A program made the translations under genes and the position numbers. From Oegoconia quadripuncta (Eukaryota; Arthropoda; Insecta; Lepidoptera; Autostichidae): DNA of 64,000 bases. Location of the stretch: the NCBI GenBank assembly GCA_949316235.1, contig OX438742.1, forward strand, positions 37,454,853 through 37,518,852, read 5' to 3'. The notes under the pieces are model-generated. The model was given only the letters and a program-made list of their open reading frames with translations. It did not search any database and was not told where the DNA came from. Position 1 is the first letter of the stretch; the number at the start of each line of letters is the position of its first letter. Shown here piece by piece: positions 44,572 to 64,000 of the stretch.

Positions 44572-47500
44572 ACCCTGCAATTTATCAAAATAAATATTAT
44601 TGACAACAACATTAACAGGTCTCAACATAGCTTTCAACTCATTCCATGGCAACAAGACAAAGGGAAAAAATGATATTTCAAGTTGAAAATCTTAGTATAT
44701 CTGGATGACTTAATCATAAAATCAATCATAAAAAACTCAATAATTATTGAATCATCAAATCATCCATCATCAATAGCACACACTAGTCCTGGAAATAGGC
44801 TTTTCTCAAGTTGTGCCATAGACCTCGATGATCGGCATTACGCATCCTGTCCTTTTCCGCCAGCCAGTGACCCCTGCGTAGATCGGCAATTTAAGATGTC
44901 CACCACAGAATCCACTTGCTCCAGCAGTTATCTGTTCTGCAATAAATATGACCAGCCCATTGCCACTGACTGCTAAGACTACGAACCTTCGAAGTTGTGT
45001 TCTCACCTCGCTTCTTCATGCTGGCCTCCGGGGCATCCAGGGACCCTCAGTGTCATATGCAATAATGGTAATTTTATAGGCTAATGTTGCGTGAGATTTA
45101 TGATTAATGATTGTTGTCTTGTTGCCATAGAGTAATTTGAAGGTTACATTGATACCTATCAATTTCATATAAAGTAAATAAATAAATAGCTAATGACACA
45201 AATTATTAACTAATAGTAACACAGAAGCAACACAAAACACAATGACAAGGAAAATACACATATTACGTGACACTGAAAGTGTTCTATTGAGTAGTCTAAT
45301 AGATTTTTATTGCAATAATTATAATTTGCCTTTCAAGAGTTTTAAAGGTCCCCACCAACAAAGTAATAAAATAAACACAATACAATATAGTGGCGAAAAT
45401 TCAAACCACATAAATATATCTGAGAACAGAAGACAATTCCCAACCAGCCTTCCCTCCACTGCTGATTAAAGCATAGACATTCCTTTTACTATTAGCACTA
45501 TATTCGCACTAAAGATACCTATTTAATTATAAGCTAGATAGATGTGATTGCAAATTTCGCATTGCTCAAGTATTCAAGACAATTATAACTTAACTAAACA
45601 TATCTCATTTTTATGAAGACGAAGAGTAACCCAGCTTTTTGAGTTTAAAATCAATCATGATCATCATCAATCAGTTTTTGGAGTTTAAAATCAATCATTG
45701 CCTCAGAAGTCCTCTGTCCACAGAAACAATACTTTATGGGAATTAGTGTTTCCCTCCACCTTGGGCAAAAAAGATTATTTTTATGGCTTTTCGTAATAAC
45801 TTCTGTAGTCATCTTATACACCACAGGCAAGCAGTGATAGTTTATCTTATTCCTGGACACAAGTAACTTTCAGCATTGGCTTTCCATATGAGGGTTTGAA
45901 CCTGATACTAGAATAGACAAAGTGGAATTCAGCTATTTTGATAATGTCTAAAATTGAGTTAAAATAGTGCCCACAGGAAAAAAATTGTGCCACTGTTGTT
46001 TGAGAGTCAGTTCAATATTTTAAGTGAGTATTCTGGTGTCATGTGTTGCTCGAATCCTCATTCCTCATACTCAGAGACTGCTTCACCTATGATTATAATT
46101 TATATCCCAAAAAACTGAGCATAAATAGTGCCACCGCAATATACAAGTTCCATAAATAATACTTCAAAAAACAATGAGGAGTGGCACAATTATTTTTGTT
46201 GAGCAGTACTTTCCACTTTGTGAACATACATGATGTGGTATTTAATTGCCATGCTTTGCAAGTTGGTTGGCCATTTAAGAATTTTACTGCTGAAGACACT
46301 GATGGTCAACACACACTGGTGTATGCTAGGTTTGCACATGATCCCTTAACCACCTTTTACACTACCCTTTTGTGAAAATTCTACCCTGCCAGGGATCACA
46401 CTGCTAAGTAAATACATCTACAACAAGTGTTACATTCCCACTGTACGGACATAGCCTCCTCCCACTAGGAGAGAGTATAGGCTTAATTCCACCTTGTGGT
46501 CCCAGTGAGGATTAGTAGATGTTATACAAATGGACACCTGACACTTAGTAATTTCAACTCATCCCTTTAACGACGCCCTTCGTAGCATGGACACACTTGT
46601 ATGAAAATACCATATGTGGTCACTCTCATCCAAAGACTGACAATTCAAAGGTTGTGTAACTTCGGTAAACAAATAGCGAATGCAATTACATGTTGAGTAC
46701 ACTAAATATATATCACAAGTTAACATATTGCAGGACAGGACACAATTCTTCTGAATATTTTTTGAATATTTTTAAGATTTAGTAAATATTAAAAATGTAA
46801 TAATTAAAAAATCATATAAGATACTTTGTTATATATGTTGTAGACAGATGATTCAGAGCGAGTTGGTTAATTTGCTCATCACAGTTTCATGTGATTAAGC
46901 CTAAGACATATATAACGTTGATTTGTGCCCGACAACATGTTATAGATGCTCAGCAGGAAAGTTACTTTCGACACATTAAATATATACCATTTTTAGTTTA
47001 CAAATGAACATCGATACTGAACTAACTACTTTACAAACCATAAAGGACACAATACGGAATTACTTAATAAATAACATATAGATTTATGTATTTCTTTTAT
47101 TCTAAAGATTTGTAAATGCAACTTTGACTTATACACTATATCGTTTTTTACGCCCATCAAAAAAATTTCTTTGATCATTTTCATTATTTTCTAAAGTACA
47201 TCATATATGCTAGTAGATGAGATGAGTTTTAGAGTTATTCAGCATATTATTTTAATTCCATGTGCTCTTGGTTTATACCAAATGTGTGAATTAACTTTTG
47301 TGATGAATGAGAACATTTATTCACTGTCATGGATGTTTTTCTATCTGTAGTACATGTTTTGCACTAAGTTTAGAACTAGATAATTAACTATTAATTCCTC
47401 AAATAAAAACGCATATTATTATGTTCCTATGAGGAGTTGAAGTAAAGAATCCCTAAGTTACTGGAAATCAAAAACAACACAGTGTAAAGCACATTGCTCT

Positions 47501-50500
47501 GTGAAGATATGTCATAATTAGCAATTACATACACATGTAATGAATGAATGACTATATTCTTCAAAATGCTTTTTACTAATAATAAAATGAGTAGGTATTT
47601 ATATTCAACAGGTACTAACATTTCATCGAACCAAACATTAATTTTTGGAACTGCCTTCCAATAAAGCTATATGAGCCAAAGTTTTCACTTTCTTGAGGTG
47701 ACATTGATACTTGCATTAAATAAATCCTAGGTAACAAATAAAAACATTTAGGTTGATTTAACTTCACTAAGTTTCATTACAAATTTGCCATTACGTCAAT
47801 TACAAATTTGCTATTGAAGCAATAATTAATTTGAATGTTTCTAAAGTTAGTCTTTGAACAGAGGAATGCTTTATAGAAAACAGAGCACCTTCCAACACTG
47901 ATTGGTATAGTGGGGAATGGTCCTATCTTTAAAACCAAGAGTTCCGGGTGCTAATCGCACTGGGGGTAATTCATAGAAGTGATGGCTATTTACATAAATA
48001 TTGAAGTATGTATATTGAACCATTATTTATTAGTCATGTACAGGCTTTGGCTATTTGGAGCCAGATAACTAATGTAGTCTCCTAAAAATTTATTTATTAT
48101 TTATCTACATGTTAGTAAACAGATTTTCTGGGTTACTTAGTTATTACTACAAATTACTATAAATGTCAAGTGAAATAAATACATACAAAATTAATAATTT
48201 ATTAGCCAATACCAATCACAACTCAGGATAAAGGACATTCAAGTTGTTGTTTTCCTCCACTAACACTGATCATAGAGCATGGTTACTTACATACGAGGAG
48301 CAGTTTTTCAGGAGAGATCAATTTGAGGGTACCTATTATCTTGAATTACCAGATTTAAGACAAATTACAATTATGTTTGCTTTCATAATAAGACAAAGTT
48401 GGTCTTCAATCAAGATCATAATAAATCATTATAATGAAAAGCCCCGCAGTGTCCAGCTTTTAATACATTTTAGGATATGTTGTAGAGCATTGAACAATAA
48501 CTAATCACATCAATTGGCTATAAAATTTCTCTACTGATCATTAACCCGTCCCATGGTGCAATTTACTTAGCTTTCCTTGGGAGGATTTGCCAGAATCAAC
48601 AAGTTGGACAGTTGAGTTGGCGATCATAGGTTTATTGGGTGCTCCACACCAAATGAGCTACTGCCCATCTCTGGTCTATTGTTATTATGCTTTCCATTTA
48701 GTATGTTATGTTGTTAATTGAAATACTTTGGACCTACACAATCACAAGTTCAATGGGTTGGGACTAACAAATTAGGGCCATATCTATTACATGAATTTAA
48801 TTGAACAAGTAATTTCTACATTAATATTAAAAAAATTGGAAGGGCACCAAAAATTTGTAAATTATTTTTGAATGCTCTGCAACATACATATCAATAAATA
48901 AATAAAATTGGAGTTTGGAGCCAGATACCTGGCAGTCTGGGTCAGCCTTTCTTTATTTGTGCAGGAAATTACGATGTAAACGCAATGCCATGCGGCCAGA
49001 AATAGTGTTCAGCATCATACATTCTCTTAATTTCATTAACACTACCTACAACACAAATTCGCACAGCATATCACTATAAACTATTTGCGAAAAGAAGGTG
49101 AATAAGTAATCTCATCAGATCTGGCTCACACGAGCTCGTGACATCTAATTCAATTATAAACTTGAACTTCAGCCCCCAATATAAGCAATGTGAGGTACAT
49201 AAACAGAGCAGATATGAATAAAAAGATATATATTCGCCCCATGTATGTCAAACAATGGCGAGTATGGCGACCCTGGATGATGTTATAATATAAAAACATT
49301 TACCTAATGTGTCGACGTCAGTCCTTGATCCACTAATAAAAGATACCTATGAAGTGTTCATAATAGAGTATTCTGAGAAGAAACGAATAAAATTCACTCG
49401 AATTAAATAAACAAAAGTTTGTTGACTGTTCAATTTTCAAGACGATCTATACTCATTAAAAATTTTAAACACCAACTAATTCCATTCGTATTACAGTCTC
49501 TGAGTAAAACACTGCTATAACACGCTGAAAACTTTATTCATCTTAATTACATTAAATAGTATTTTATTAATTTCACTCAGTTTTATCGAACGCCACATTA
49601 CCCTAAACAACTGGCGGCCATATTGTCGCAAGCGGAAACTTGTAATAGTCACCAACTATCTAATTTAGTTTATTTTTAAACTGTTTCTAAATATTTCTTG
49701 AATTTAAAAAATACCTAATATTAAAAGGTTCAATGAGAATTTTCTTTTCCAAATTTCCTAATTTTTTAGTACCGTTCAAAAGTTTTGTTCACAAGTCATT
49801 ATATTGACTTATCATGCTCAGGCCGCTCAGGCAAGTTTCTTTAGAAATATGTACCACCACAGAGCAGCAACCCAAGATCCTACCATCTTGAAGACACAAA
49901 CAATACAAAACGAACGCTTTTCTTTTTATTGATGGCAACTATCTTTGTTTCACTCGATTTTCTAAATACCTATAAAATTATTCGAACTACACCTAAAATA
50001 TAGATTGGTCACGAAATACAACCTGATCGCAGAAAACATAAACTTCATGTCGTTTAAAAAATAGGTAGGCTGAAACTAGGCAAAACATAACAACAGCAAG
50101 CACACAGAAATTAAATAACGTAGCCCTTTTCCATGCAGACACCTTTTAGCGTACGAGGTAGAAATAGATTCTCATTCTGTGCCTTATCCGATTATATAAC
50201 ATCTTAACGAATATCTCGGAGATTTTGGTTTATAAATAAGGAATGTGTAAAAAAATATCTTAAATGACATAAGCTGCGTGTAGCACACGTCGACTTAATA
50301 TTTTATCTGGTATATCGATTTTATGAGCTTATAGCACACTATTTGAGTAAAAATATATTTTTTAAACGTAAAAAAATAGGCAACACAAAGTAAAAATCAG
50401 TTTATATGATAATGTTCTTTCAAATAAACTAAAAAGCGAGACGAATGCAGAATTGAGTTAACTTCATGCCCCAACCTGTGGCCTCAATGAAATTACTTTA

Positions 50501-50504
50501 TTGT

Positions 50505-50700
50505 TCTTCATAATAAACAAATCAATATCTTTGGACATACACGTATTAAAGGTTTGTGTTTTGGATAATGGTTGATATACTAAAGAAACGTATTTTTTAT
50601 GAAAATATCCTCTACTCGGGTACACGTGTCCATAGTAATAGGTAATCATACAAACATATGCCCCTAGCAGGACGCGAACTGCGACCTTCCGGTATAGTAG
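50505..50700 (-). repeat. SINE family C, reverse orientation, diverged
   Basis: A diverged head ('tatgcccctagcaggacgcg', 'aactgcgacctt') and body ('ggttgatatac') follow the order of 5760-5992. Confidence 0.45.
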
Positions 50701-51922
50701 TCAAGGTTTAGGATTAGATTAGATAGTCCATGTTTTAGTGATTTTAGTCTAATATAGTACCATGAGCTTGTACGGGGTTTTTAAACAAACTACACTCGAA
50801 TACAACTACCTATATTTGTCCTTTAGCTAAATTGTTATTTGCAAGGTGGAATTTCAAATATTGGTGTTGTTTTTCAAATACTGCTCCTCAGTGGCAAATC
50901 GTCTACTTGTATGCCATTTAAATATTATAAACTGAACCGTCCCGTGCACTGTAGTAGATACGGCGTGTGTTCGGCTGCTGCTGCAACGCCTGCGATTCAC
51001 CAGCAGCTATATCTCACGAACTTGTTTGAACGAACTTGCCAACATTGTGCAATGCAATAATAGATTTGAATTTGAACGTTCCTAGTACTTAATCTAAGCT
51101 CACGAGCTATACCTACGCATATTTACAGATTAATCATCACAGGAATTAAAGGGATAGACAATAATGTCTAATGAAAGTATCAATTGAAATCTTATTATGA
51201 AGAACAAAAAATTATATTGATCTGCACATTATGATCTCTAAAACCTAAACTTTAATTATTTACCCGCCTAATATGATGTCTAATAAATAAAACGGTACGG
51301 TAGCCTCCAGTTTAAGCGTACAATTTTTAAGATTTAAGGCAGGTATGCCTATCTCTAAATTATAGAACATAAGCATTACGGATTTTTTAAGGAATTTTGT
51401 TTGGAAATATCAATTACATTGCAGCACATTACTCACAAAAAACACACAATAATAAGCAATTTAACACTCATTCCCATTTAAAACACAAATTTAAAACAAA
51501 ATTCAAACACGAAACTTACTCTAACATTCTGTGGCCGTATATTACGGTAGTGTGGTCTTGGCTTTCGGTTTGAATAATTGAAATTTTGGCCTCTCATTTT
51601 AAAGTTTGTTCTGAAAATTCTATCCGAAATCGAAAACGTGATTTTAACACCTTTCTCAAAATTTAAAATTTAATTAACGTTAACTATCAAGACGATATAG
51701 ATGACTTTAATGACTGATTGCGGTGGTAGGGTACTTAAAAATATTATTCACAATATGTATTTAATTTACCTTCAATAATCTTTACCACGTTATGCTGTAT
51801 TCAAATAAGAGTTACCAATTCCAAAATACTGATCGTCGATTATTTTTCTTCCTTGTTGGTGTCAGGAACAGCAGAATCAACCACGCTGTAATAAAAACCT
51901 CAATGAGTATGTTAAAAACACT

Positions 51923-52491
51923 TTTCATTCGATTAGTTGTGATAAGTCAGTCCCAATTTTTGTCATAATTATGGTGATTAACAGTTTAGTTATTCAATAA
52001 ACTCCAATAATTAATTTTAATTGCAAGCTATACGCTTTGAATTGATCTATAAGTAAGTATTATTAAAGAAATCAATCTAAGCAAACCACAAACGCGTAAA
52101 ATTTGTCATAATCGCGTTCTTCCATCATTCACCTAACTAATAACACATAATCTAACAGGGTATACCTGCCTTGGATTTAATTAGTAATATTTGAATAAGT
52201 TCATCGTTTCATTCGATTAGTTGTGATAAGTCAGTCCCAATTTTTGTCATAAATAAGGTGATTAACAGTTTAGTTATTCAATAAACTCCATTATTTAATT
52301 TTAATTGCAAGCTATACGCTTTGAATTGATGTATAAGTATTATGAAAGAAATCAATCTAAGCAAACCACAAACGCGTAAAATTTATCATAATCGCGTTCT
52401 TCCATCATTCACCTAACTAATAACAGTAATAACACATAATCTGAGAGAGTATACCTACCTTGGATTTAATTAGTAATATTTGAATATGTTC
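51923..52491. repeat. Tandem duplication of a 284-bp unit
   Basis: Copy 1 (51923-52206) and copy 2 (52207-52491) share long exact runs such as 'gattagttgtgataagtcag', 'aattgcaagctatacgcttt' and 'cgcgttcttccatcattcac'. They differ by scattered substitutions and small indels. Confidence 0.9.
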
Positions 52492-54633
52492 ATCACATAG
52501 GTAGCTAATAGTGAGGCGGATACAGAATATATTACAAAAGTACAAACACTTAGTGTAAATACTAACATAAAGCGCTGAATCAAGTTCAAATATTTAAATT
52601 CCGACCATATCGTCCATGAATCCCGGGTGCTGAAGCCGTAAGCACCGACGTACTAATGAGCGTCACTAGATATTTGCAGGTGCGTAGATCAGACTGCATG
52701 TTATTACATACTACAATCTATAGAATTGCATATCGCAACAATCAAACTTTGGGTTGTGCCTTGCCTATATCCGGGGGACGAGAGCAAGCGTGACATGGCC
52801 AGGCCCGGGTGGGTAGAAGATCAAAGCTATGAGAGTAAGAAAGAAATTATTCACGTACTCTTCACTCTCACACTGCACATATACTGCAACTGCATAGATG
52901 AGTGCGAGCCTATATGGATAGTTATGCAATACTACAGCAACCGCGAGTGAAATTGAGCTGTGTGGCTTACATGATGTAGTACTTAATGCAATATCAATAA
53001 GAAAGGAGAGAAACCTTCTGGCCCTACATCGCTATATAATTGGTACCTACCCATGGTACAGGTACGTTTGTAGTTTGCAGTATCGGCCTTAGCTATCCGG
53101 CGCCCCTGGGCGATATTTTTCAGGTTTACGCCCGCGAGTCCGACCGCGAGGATCACGAAATTAAATATAAACTATCACTTGTATTAAACACATTATAACC
53201 CTTTCGGTAAAAAAATCTCTAATTGATATTGAAATCCGTATCTAAATGTGTTACGTAGTTTAAAACAACTCAAGGCACAAATATATTAAGTGTGCTATTT
53301 AAAGAATTAAAACTAGGAATTAAATTGTTTTGTATTATTTTCTTTACAACTGAACAAACAAACAAGGAAAAAAAGAAATTGCTGCTAATATCTGTTTTAG
53401 CTTCAGTAGATAGGTACTCGAGCCGCAGTGATTAAAAATATGAGATTTCGAATAAAAGGAAGCCACTAAACCTTGAATAAATTGTCAAATACCCAGCCTT
53501 TTGCTCTTCAACGATCTGCCAGAGCCAGGCGGGCGGCGACGGCACTACGGGTTGCCCCGGCCTAAAGCCGGTACTGGCAGTTTGTTCGCTATATAGCTAC
53601 AGGTACATAATTATATTAACTAGATAGCGACGGCCGCTGTTCGATAGAATATAACTGCTGCTGCGTTCCATAAATTTTAAATTTTGCCTCCAAATAGCAT
53701 CCAATGAGAAAACAGTGCCATGCGCAGACTGCGCGGCAAACAAAAAAAAAAAGCAATATTGATCTGTGATGCATTCACTTGTGCATCCGGTAAATTGGTG
53801 TTTGAATATTGTCTGATTTTGCCTAAGTCAACTGTTTCACCTTCGTGGTAATTTGCGTTAGTATCGGAAATATTGGGGTAATAATGAGATAACTTTTGGG
53901 TGATTTAATTTTTCTCTATAATTACAGGTACAAAAGGGTTATGATATTGATATATGACACGGTCACACGGATAATTTCTATGGCCGTCCCTATTTAATAA
54001 TGCAGTGTTATCGATCGAGACCCTCGATAATATTTTTTTTGGTACCCAAGTATCGTTTTAAACTTTATAGGTCGACATTATACAGATTCCGTTGTTAAAT
54101 ATAATTTCGCCATGTCCGTCTGTCTATACAATTACAAAGCGCAGACTGTTTATAATGCAATAAAATTGAATTTTGGCAAGGTTAAACATATTTATAACGC
54201 CAATAAAGTTTCATATTTGTCTGTGATGATATGTTATCATTAATATTATAGAACATCTCCTATTTGGGATATTACTGTCTCCCTTTAATAGCACAACGAT
54301 ATATTAACTATCCCTTTTCAACTGGTTAAGTAGAGATCAATTGCTCCATAATACCCATTGAAGTAATAAGTACTACGTACAATTAGTAATACTCATAAAT
54401 TAGGGTATGCGACATTGAGTTTACTTTTCAAAGTAATTCGGGTTTATTTTATGGACGCAATAACTTCTTTGTCTATGGTACCCATTTAATTGGCAACACT
54501 GAGATCATATGATTGTTCAATGAAAGGAGTGCTTCTGATAGGCGTTGACTCGCTTGTCTGATTCAGTTTCTAATTTTCTGGCTCATTGTCGGTTGTTTAA
54601 CGTGTTAGTGGTTCTAAGTAATAAATATCAGCC

Positions 54634-62076
<7,443 letters not shown>

Positions 62077-62629
62077 ACTGACGCGGTGGTGACCAGCCCA
62101 CACACCTGTTACTACTAACAACTTATTTAATGTTTCGTAATTTGTAGAACTAAATTTATTATATAATAAGTGTTTTCCTTTGCCTAATTAATTATATTAT
62201 AATAATGCGTACAATTTTATCGCTGTCTAGAATGTATAGTCCCCGTAAGTCGCCAGAAAATGTATTACAAAAGAACGTGTGAGATCATGTATGTTGCTGA
62301 TTTCTGGGATCTGACGATAGTTAAATGTAATCGTATGAATGTCTACTTATTAACTGTAACATTAGTTTCGCCTCATAATATCTTTGATGTCTATTGATAT
62401 AGTATTTTATTAATATACAATTCATTCAAGCACGTTATTATATGTATTTTAGAAAGTAGTTTATAGGGTTTGGAAGATGATGTTACCATTTTACTAGGTA
62501 ATGCAATATAACAATTATATAACATAATCGATATACTGTTAAGGAGTAGGACGTTTGACCGACTCGCAGTATTATAAGCACAAGTCCCAAGAAAGCTTCA
62601 CCTCAGTAGTTCGACATTAATCGTATATG

Positions 62630-62635
62630 AATAAA
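62630..62635 (+). terminator. Vha26 polyadenylation signal
   Basis: AATAAA lies in 'tatgaataaacattg', about 555 bp after the stop. A T-rich stretch follows at about 62670-62710. No closer canonical AATAAA was noticed. Confidence 0.55.
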
Positions 62636-62639
62636 CATT

Positions 62640-64000
62640 GTATCCCTCTTCTATGAATGTATGCTATTCAATGTTATCGATTGTTCTATTCCGCTGACCT
62701 TTGTCTGCTCGCGAGGAATCATTGCAGGCTGCAAGGGTGGTGGGTGATGCAGCATCCCATGTTGTTACCACTCAAATTGAGGCAAAGATTTGACTGGTCG
62801 CAGTGTGGTTTCTCTCGCGGCCCTTGCAGTCGATCAATACATTCCTTCTCTGTGTTCTATCCTGGTAACCAAAGTAAGGTTATGACTCGCTTTTGGCAGA
62901 TATAGAGCACCGTAGCTCTTAATGTAAGTGCAATATGTTATTCCCATTATAGCACTGTTAAAGTTCTTGTGTAAATATATAGATGTGTTAAAATTAATCT
63001 TTTATTTGTTACACCTCATATCTTCCTCCTCCTCTTCACTTTCCTATCTCGTATATCCTTACACTACTAAAGGTGCACACTTCAGCCTGCGAAAGGAAGT
63101 TACGCTATTTTATGTAACCTAAAGCTGAAAATAATAAAAGTTGTCATCAGGAGACGAATAGCGAAATAATCCGTATGACTTGCGCTAAGCGAATTGTTAA
63201 TCATAGACAGAAGCACCGACTCGTAGGCTAGCTAATATTCATCTCGACGGTGTATATAAACTATTATTCCTCTGTATATTTAAACAGCACTTAATGATTT
63301 TCTGGGTAAGGTGATCATCCATAATAAAACAATATCCACTGATGATGTCAATATTTATTATGGTGCGTAAAATAATATAAATTGTAATCCGTAACCTTTT
63401 AATTGCATAACATTGTTATAAATCAAGATAACTGCAATTTCTTTACAGACAGATAACATAGAAGCCGAAGAATAGGTCTAAAATTTTATAAGAGAGAAAT
63501 CAAATTTCAGAGATGCATATGGATTGGAGTGGAACAGGGGTGTGGAAGTAGATATGCAATCATTTATTTAGATTATATATATTTTCAACAAATACAATAG
63601 GTAAAGTCTGAAACAGATAAACCTATATAGCCCAGCATAATACAATCAAAATTTTCTCAGGAAATAATGAATATTTCTCAATAGTACTTTTGGCATATTG
63701 TTGTACTCAGTAATTGGTGCAAGTATTTAAAAAAATATCAAACACGTCGATGATTTCCTGAGCTCTTAATTTGTATTATGCAGGCCTGTATAGGTTACTC
63801 TGTTTAAGACTGTACATAGATGTGAGGCGGTTAGAACTTATGAAGCCTGGAACTAGGAATACTATCCTCTATTCCAGGTTACCAGATTGTAAGAGGAATT
63901 GTAATTTACGTTTGTTGGTACTTAGTGAGCTAATATCTGACTACTTTAAAACATTCGTTAATCAATGGGCAGGTGAGTGTCTCTGTGAGTATGTGTGTGC
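62640..64000. other. Intergenic sequence, no gene recognised
   Basis: AT-rich with short chance frames only. A pyrimidine-rich run (atcttcctcctcctcttcac) occurs at about 63020. Confidence 0.45.

Larger units (their letters stand above)
44575..54633. other. 10-kb spacer upstream of Not2 and Vha26, no gene supported
   Basis: AT-rich with scattered short frames and diverged repeats. It should hold the 5' untranslated exons and promoter of Not2 (minus) and the Vha26 promoter at its right end; I could not place them by signal. A GC-containing patch at about 49600-49630 (ggcggccatattgtcgcaag) is one candidate promoter area. Another GC-rich patch lies at 53520-53600. Confidence 0.4.

Noticed and set aside
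44216..44593. 125-codon plus-strand frame with (Cys-Pro-Val-Thr) repeats
   Set aside because: It is the antisense of the Not2 exon and its 12-bp minisatellite; the minus frame matches the known Not2 protein and splice sites.
45242..45469. 75-codon frame starting MTRKIHILRD
   Set aside because: AT-biased composition, no recognisable domain, no splice or promoter support.
48244..48504. 86-codon plus-strand frame
   Set aside because: No domain, AT-rich spacer context and no neighbouring exons; judged a chance frame.
51840..51885. Possible terminal exon on the minus strand (acceptor TTTTTATTACAG, then about 15 codons ending DTNKEEK and TAA)
   Set aside because: The acceptor is good, but no convincing upstream exon was found between 51.9 and 54.6 kb, and 15 codons can be open by chance.

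Overview
The window reads as nuclear DNA of a moth or butterfly (Lepidoptera). It is AT-rich, has multi-exon host genes with GT-AG introns, and is dense in repeats of lepidopteran type: tRNA-derived and 5S-rRNA-like SINEs, RTE-like LINE tails, MITEs, a mariner-type transposon and Ty3/gypsy elements. Four host genes can be assembled exon by exon with consistent splice phases.

1-6.3 kb (+): a complete five-exon gustatory receptor of the insect CO2-receptor clade (468 aa, every intron in phase 0). A coding-looking piece of unknown identity ends only 27 bp upstream of its ATG. 6.3-21.2 kb: an accessory block. It holds an inverted-repeat element, an RTE-like tail, an internally deleted mariner-type element (8509-9565), a full tRNA-SINE, an intact and very young gypsy element (11118-16315: identical 145-bp LTRs, CATGG target duplication, one 1520-aa gag-pol frame), and 376 bp further on a decayed gypsy element of another lineage (16692-21216). 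21.6-29.2 kb (+): Cdc37, the Hsp90 kinase co-chaperone, five exons, 377 aa. 29.2-33 kb: a SINE/MITE-rich spacer. 33.0-44.6 kb (-): Not2/Rga (CNOT2), a CCR4-NOT deadenylase subunit, seven coding exons, about 443 aa, carrying a 12-bp in-frame minisatellite. 44.6-54.6 kb: AT-rich spacer with no gene I can support; it presumably holds the Not2 promoter. 54.6-62.1 kb (+): V-ATPase subunit E (Vha26), five exons, 226 aa. Its last intron holds the apparently autonomous parent (59052-61171) of the deleted mariner-type element.

The host genes look unrelated in function and are simply neighbours. The most distinctive content is mobile. A pair of nearly identical mariner-superfamily copies with unusually long 268-bp terminal inverted repeats sits 50 kb apart, one an internal-deletion derivative. 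A gypsy copy appears to have just inserted. Several inverted-repeat elements lie in host introns, and one LINE tail abuts a Not2 splice donor.

All identifications come from motif recognition and hand splicing. No database search was run.
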